Positions 35,481-38,891 of a stretch of 38,891 nt of DNA are shown piece by piece. The DNA is taken from assembly GCA_002747135.1 (NCBI GenBank), contig PDTE01000028.1, forward strand, positions 1 through 38,891, read 5' to 3'. Position numbers and translations under genes: made by a program. The notes under the pieces were generated by a model that was not told the origin of the DNA, made no database searches, and saw nothing but the letters and a program-made list of their open reading frames with translations. Every line of letters starts with the position of its first letter. Position 1 is the stretch's first letter. This DNA is from Desulfobulbus propionicus. GTDB taxonomy: Bacteria; Desulfobacterota; Desulfobulbia; Desulfobulbales; Desulfobulbaceae.

Positions 35481-36905
35481 TCAATTTTTTAACTCAAGCT
35501 GAAATAATTTGTTGGCCAGCTGCGGGTTAGCCTTTCCCCTGGTCTTTTTCATCAGCTGGCCAACAAAAAAGCCAAGTACCTTGGTTTTTCCATCACGAAA
35601 CTGCTGTACCTGTTCTGGATTAGCAGCGATTATTTCACGAATTATGGTCTGCAGTTCCCCCTCATCGCTCATTTGCACCAAGCCCTTTTCCTTGACTATA
35701 TCCTCCGGGTCAAGACCTGATTCAAGCATTTCTGCAAACACTGTCTTGGCAATCTTTCCTGATATGGTGGCGTCCTCAACCATGGTTAACAGTCGGGCAA
35801 GTTGTGCCGGGTTAACCGGACATGCGTCAATTTCTTCGGCACCGTACACTCGCAGAAGCTCTGTTCCGATGAAATTACTCAATTTTTTTGGGTTGTTATA
35901 GTCCTGCAGCGCCTTTTCAAAAAAGTCTGCCAGCTCACGAGAGCTGGTAAGAATCCCCGCATCATAGCCGCTCAAACTAAAGTCCCGGCAAAAACGTTCA
36001 CAGCGTGCGTCCGGCAGCTCCGGTAATGAATCCCGAACTCGGTCTATCCAGGCCTTATCAACCACAACCGGCACCAGGTCTGGGTCTGGAAAATAACGGT
36101 AATCATGCGCCTCTTCCTTGCCGCGCATGGTCTCGGTACGGTTTTTTTCCGGATTCCACAACCGAGTCTGCTGAACCACCTCGCCTCCGTCAAGCAGTAC
36201 GTCACGCTGCCTTCTTATTTCATATTCAAGGGCGAACTGCACATTACGAAAGGAGTTCATATTCTTCAGTTCTGTCCGCGTTCCAAAGGCCTTCTGGCCG
36301 ACAGGACGCAGCGAAACATTGGCGTCACAGCGGAAACTGCCTTCCTGCATATTTCCGTCACAGATATCCAGGCAACGAACCATGGCATGAAGTTTCCGCA
36401 AATATGCAGCAGCTTCCCCGGGTGATCTCATATCAGGCTCACTGACAATCTCCAGCAGAGGGGTTCCGGTCCGGTTTAGATCAACATAACTGATCGGTTC
36501 CAGCTCATCATGGACCAGCTTACCGGCATCCTCCTCCATGTGAATTCTGGTTATGCCGATGGTTTTTCTCTTCCCTTCATCCTCAATCTCCAGCTTGCCG
36601 TGTTCGGCAATGGGCAGTTCAAACTGGGAAATCTGATACCCTTTAGGCAGATCCGGATAAAAATAATTCTTGCGAGCAAAGATATTTGTCTCGTTGATGA
36701 CAGACCCGGTTGCCAGAGCAAGTTTAATGGCTGACTCAACGACCTGCCTGTTCAGCACAGGCAAAGAGCCAGGCATACCGAGGCAGACCGGACAGGTGTG
36801 GGTATTGGGCGGCGCCCCAAACTCAGTTGAACAGCTGCAAAATATCTTGCTTTTCGTCTTCATCTGGGCATGTACTTCCAGCCCGATTATTGTTTCCAAT
36901 TCCAT
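35481..36905 (-). CDS. gatB: Asp-tRNA(Asn)/Glu-tRNA(Gln) amidotransferase subunit B
   Basis: GatB is the kinase/tRNA-binding subunit of GatCAB, which makes Gln-tRNA or Asn-tRNA by amidating the mischarged precursor. The 474-residue protein begins [22 protein letters not shown] and shows [34 protein letters not shown], the kinase region [15 protein letters not shown] and the C-terminal tail domain (YqeY-like) with [14 protein letters not shown]. The full length is typical. gatA and gatC are not adjacent. It sits between an unknown gene and radC, with six-base gaps on both sides. Confidence 0.95.
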   Translation of the reverse strand: MELETIIGLEVHAQMKTKSKIFCSCSTEFGAPPNTHTCPVCLGMPGSLPVLNRQVVESAIKLALATGSVINETNIFARKNYFYPDLPKGYQISQFELPIAEHGKLEIEDEGKRKTIGITRIHMEEDAGKLVHDELEPISYVDLNRTGTPLLEIVSEPDMRSPGEAAAYLRKLHAMVRCLDICDGNMQEGSFRCDANVSLRPVGQKAFGTRTELKNMNSFRNVQFALEYEIRRQRDVLLDGGEVVQQTRLWNPEKNRTETMRGKEEAHDYRYFPDPDLVPVVVDKAWIDRVRDSLPELPDARCERFCRDFSLSGYDAGILTSSRELADFFEKALQDYNNPKKLSNFIGTELLRVYGAEEIDACPVNPAQLARLLTMVEDATISGKIAKTVFAEMLESGLDPEDIVKEKGLVQMSDEGELQTIIREIIAANPEQVQQFRDGKTKVLGFFVGQLMKKTRGKANPQLANKLFQLELKN

Positions 36906-36911
36906 GTAGTT

Positions 36912-37460
36912 CTAGTCAGTTATATTTGACAAGTCAGGATAAATCCACTCCCGGATTCTCTGCACTTCTTCCATCCAGCCATCAGTTGAACGGATGGAAA
37001 TAAACAAACGAAATAACTCATTGACAAGAAAAGTCAATTCTTCAAACAGGGCAACTCGTTCAAGTATCTGCCCTTCGAAATTTTCCGGATCATCTCCGCC
37101 CTCGTTGCCAGCTGTTTTTGGAAGCCGCACATTGCGGAATTCCAGCGTGGCAGCTGTCAGCGTAACCCCGTATTCATTATTGTCGTGTGCTATTTTCAGG
37201 CGTGCCTGCTCCGGTTTTTTCGCCAGGCGCAATCCCTCTCTGGCCTCTTTGAGCTCGGTCTGCAGGCCCCTGCATATAACCTTTTCGCTGGCATCTCCTT
37301 CCCCATATTCAAGAAGCATATGTTTTTCAAAAACTACCAGAATATCGCCAATGCCGCTGAGGTCGACATAGCCCCCCCGTGACTCGGACTTGTACCACAG
37401 CCAGGCTAGAAATTCCTGTCCGAGAAAACGCTTTTCCTGTATAATATCAACCAGATCCAT
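36912..37460 (-). CDS. Uncharacterised protein, possibly related to RdgC C-terminal region
   Basis: The 182-residue protein has no signal peptide or membrane segment. Its N-terminus (FLGQEFLAWLWYKSES) and the following DILVVFEKHMLLEYGEGD-like strand resemble, from memory, the C-terminal half of RdgC-type recombination-associated proteins. That is a weak pattern match and not a firm assignment. Hydrophobic residues alternate with charges as in a soluble alpha/beta protein; the C-terminal third (RVALFEELTFLVNELFRLFISIR) is helical. It lies six bases before gatB and 15 bases after the TPR gene, so it is cotranscribed with them. Confidence 0.55.
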   Translation of the reverse strand: MDLVDIIQEKRFLGQEFLAWLWYKSESRGGYVDLSGIGDILVVFEKHMLLEYGEGDASEKVICRGLQTELKEAREGLRLAKKPEQARLKIAHDNNEYGVTLTAATLEFRNVRLPKTAGNEGGDDPENFEGQILERVALFEELTFLVNELFRLFISIRSTDGWMEEVQRIREWIYPDLSNITD

Positions 37461-37475
37461 GAAATAATCCTTATG

Positions 37476-38891
37476 TTATAAATCCAGCGTCAAGCTGTCG
37501 TCAGCTGAACGTTTTTCCTGTTTTGCTACTACCTGATTAAAAATACCGGCTGCTAGTTGCTGATACCGTTGTCCTTCCTCTTTTTCCCCGAGACTTTGAC
37601 ACACCTTGGCAAGTTCCTGCAACACCGCCCCTGCAGCTGGATGCTCTTTGCCTTGTATTTTTTCAGCAATAGCCAGGCGCTTGAGATAACACTTTTTGGC
37701 TTCTTCATACTGCCCCTGCAGACGATATGCCTCCGCCAGGCTGTTAACATGAATAGCCAATTTTGGATGCGTAGGCCGCAGTGTCTTTTCGTCCAGCTCT
37801 ACCAGACGTTCAAGAAGAGGGACAGCCTCCTGCTCATAATCAAGCTCCATACACAAGGCCGCCAGTTTTTCCAGAACAGCAGCCATAATGGATTGTTCTC
37901 CTTCCTTATTCTTGTCCAATATAGCTAACGCCTTTTTATACAGGCTGAGTGCCTTGTCACACTCATCGAGTGTTTCCTGCAATTCGCCAATCTGAAACCA
38001 GCTAATCGCCATCTCCGTATCATCTTCTCCCAGTTTTTTGGCAAAAACGAGCATTGCCGCCTTATAAAGCGGCCCGGATTTTTTGTGCTGTCCTGAAACT
38101 ACATACGTATAAGCCAGCTCCCGCTTGCATCGGGCCAGCTCGACCAGATCTTTTTCCGGGTCATTTTCTGTCACTGCCGTTGCCTTCTCAAGCCATTCTA
38201 TGGCCTGTTGATACCGATACATCCTCCTGGCAGCAAGTGCTGCTTTCTTCAAAAACAACGGATTATTATGCTCTCTTGCAATAGCCGTTTTATACCGCTC
38301 AAAGGCTGCATGCAGGTCAATACGACACTCTGCCAGACAACCACTGAGATAAGCACTGATTCCATTGGGGTCATTTTCCCCCTCCATTTCTGTAACCAAG
38401 AGAGCTTCTACCTCTGCTGGCTCTCCAGCTGCCAGCTGCTGCAAAGCTGTGTCACGCAGCTTCGTATCCACGACAGCTACTTGCTTGACAGCGTGATATA
38501 CTTCGTCGTAACAGGCCAGCTCCGCCTGATAATTCATCTCAAAAAGAGCTAACTTTTCATTGACCAGTGCCATCTCCCGTTGAAGAATATCTCTTTGCGC
38601 GGCATCCTGTTCCTGTTCCAGTGCTTTTCGCCTCGTTTCTTCCTGCTGGTGCAGGCGATCACGATATTGCTCGCGAGACAAAATAATACTGATTGATGCA
38701 TCACTTATCGATGCGTCACGTGTTGCCAGGTCATGATCCGGTACCTCTTTGTTGTCCTCATCTTCTTCATACAGCTCAGCCGCTGCCTCAGCATCACTTG
38801 TCGACAGATCACCTATTGCTGTGTCATTTGTCGTCAGGTCATGATCCGGAGCTTCTTTATAGTCCTCATCTTCTTCATGTGACTCAGCCGC
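37476..38891 (-). CDS. TPR-repeat protein with acidic tandem-repeat N-terminus (5' end beyond window)
   Basis: The frame stays open to the window edge, so the gene is partial at its 5' end. A TTG at 38681 is not needed as a start, because 70 further codons upstream are open. The visible 471 residues have three parts. The first ~70 residues are two acidic 36-residue repeats (EEDED, PDHDL, then T/S-rich D-x-x-I-x-D). Next comes a Gln/Glu/Arg-rich coiled coil (~72-125). The rest is a TPR array with typical E-x-A-L-x-L-Y-K-K-A-L-A-I and E-A-x-x-L-x-x-x-A-I-A-E units and a helical tail. Such arrays mediate protein binding. The repeats resemble kinesin-light-chain-type TPRs. No enzyme domain is visible; function is unknown. 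It heads the gatB-radC-hemW run. Confidence 0.82.
   Translation of the reverse strand, partial: AAESHEEDEDYKEAPDHDLTTNDTAIGDLSTSDAEAAAELYEEDEDNKEVPDHDLATRDASISDASISIILSREQYRDRLHQQEETRRKALEQEQDAAQRDILQREMALVNEKLALFEMNYQAELACYDEVYHAVKQVAVVDTKLRDTALQQLAAGEPAEVEALLVTEMEGENDPNGISAYLSGCLAECRIDLHAAFERYKTAIAREHNNPLFLKKAALAARRMYRYQQAIEWLEKATAVTENDPEKDLVELARCKRELAYTYVVSGQHKKSGPLYKAAMLVFAKKLGEDDTEMAISWFQIGELQETLDECDKALSLYKKALAILDKNKEGEQSIMAAVLEKLAALCMELDYEQEAVPLLERLVELDEKTLRPTHPKLAIHVNSLAEAYRLQGQYEEAKKCYLKRLAIAEKIQGKEHPAAGAVLQELAKVCQSLGEKEEGQRYQQLAAGIFNQVVAKQEKRSADDSLTLDL
38731..38891 (-). repeat. In-frame tandem repeat, 108-bp period
   Basis: TCATGATCCGG at 38731 and 38839, CCTCATCTTCTTCAT at both matching offsets and TCAGCCGC 108 bases apart define a 108-bp period. 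It codes for a 36-residue acidic unit. One and a half units are visible; more may lie beyond the window edge. Confidence 0.8.

Overview
The window reads as a chromosomal segment of a Gram-negative anaerobe, most likely a Desulfobacterota (Desulfobulbales-type) bacterium. This rests on the gene set and style: a HesB/IscA-like selenoprotein with an in-frame UGA, a one-chain class I fumarase, an AmmeMemoRadiSam protein A, a Gld-type ABC exporter and the thrS-infC-rpmI-rplT-pheS-pheT-ihfA-merR cluster. A sulfate reducer or cable-bacterium relative is plausible, but no marker here settles the genus.

Layout. 1-250: end of an IS200/IS605 element. 637-2028 (-): sigma-54 activator with a degenerate receiver. 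2280-2904: tadA and tRNA-Ser. 2890-3965: a roughly 1 kb island bounded by a 17-bp direct copy of the tRNA-Ser 3' end, carrying hicB-hicA. 4057-7283: SRP RNA, dnaX, ybaB, recR. 7400-16147: tRNA-Val followed by the translation cluster thrS, infC (AUU start), rpmI, rplT, pheS, pheT, ihfA, merR. 16448-18271: tRNA-Pro and an orphan gspF/pilC-like gene. From about 18.5 kb all genes are on the minus strand: EAL-HDOD signalling protein, selenoprotein, AI-2E-family permease; a seven-gene run (ABC ATPase, permease-GldG fusion, DUF4340, AMMECR1, YkgJ-like, bioB, bioA); fumarase; and a run of TPR protein, unknown, gatB, radC, hemW.

The most unusual feature is the intergenic DNA. I count about 23 copies, whole or decayed, of two related families of short foldback elements. 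Complete copies of both families are about 158 bp. They begin GTAAC, end GTTAC, have a ~50-bp arm followed by a ~108-bp body that folds into a long hairpin with an apical AGCTATA...TATGCGG stem-loop, and in eight clear cases are flanked by a perfect 8-bp target-site duplication. They split up the translation cluster, sit directly on gene ends (supplying the bioA stop codon), and are nearly all in one orientation relative to local transcription. They look like non-autonomous transposons (MITEs) of a DDE-type transposase that is not encoded here.

Two genes are easily mis-annotated. infC truly starts at an AUU codon 78 bp upstream of the first conventional start. The HesB-like gene is read through an in-frame UGA as selenocysteine, with a plausible bacterial SECIS hairpin just downstream. 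The last gene (TPR protein) and the first (transposase) run off the window edges.
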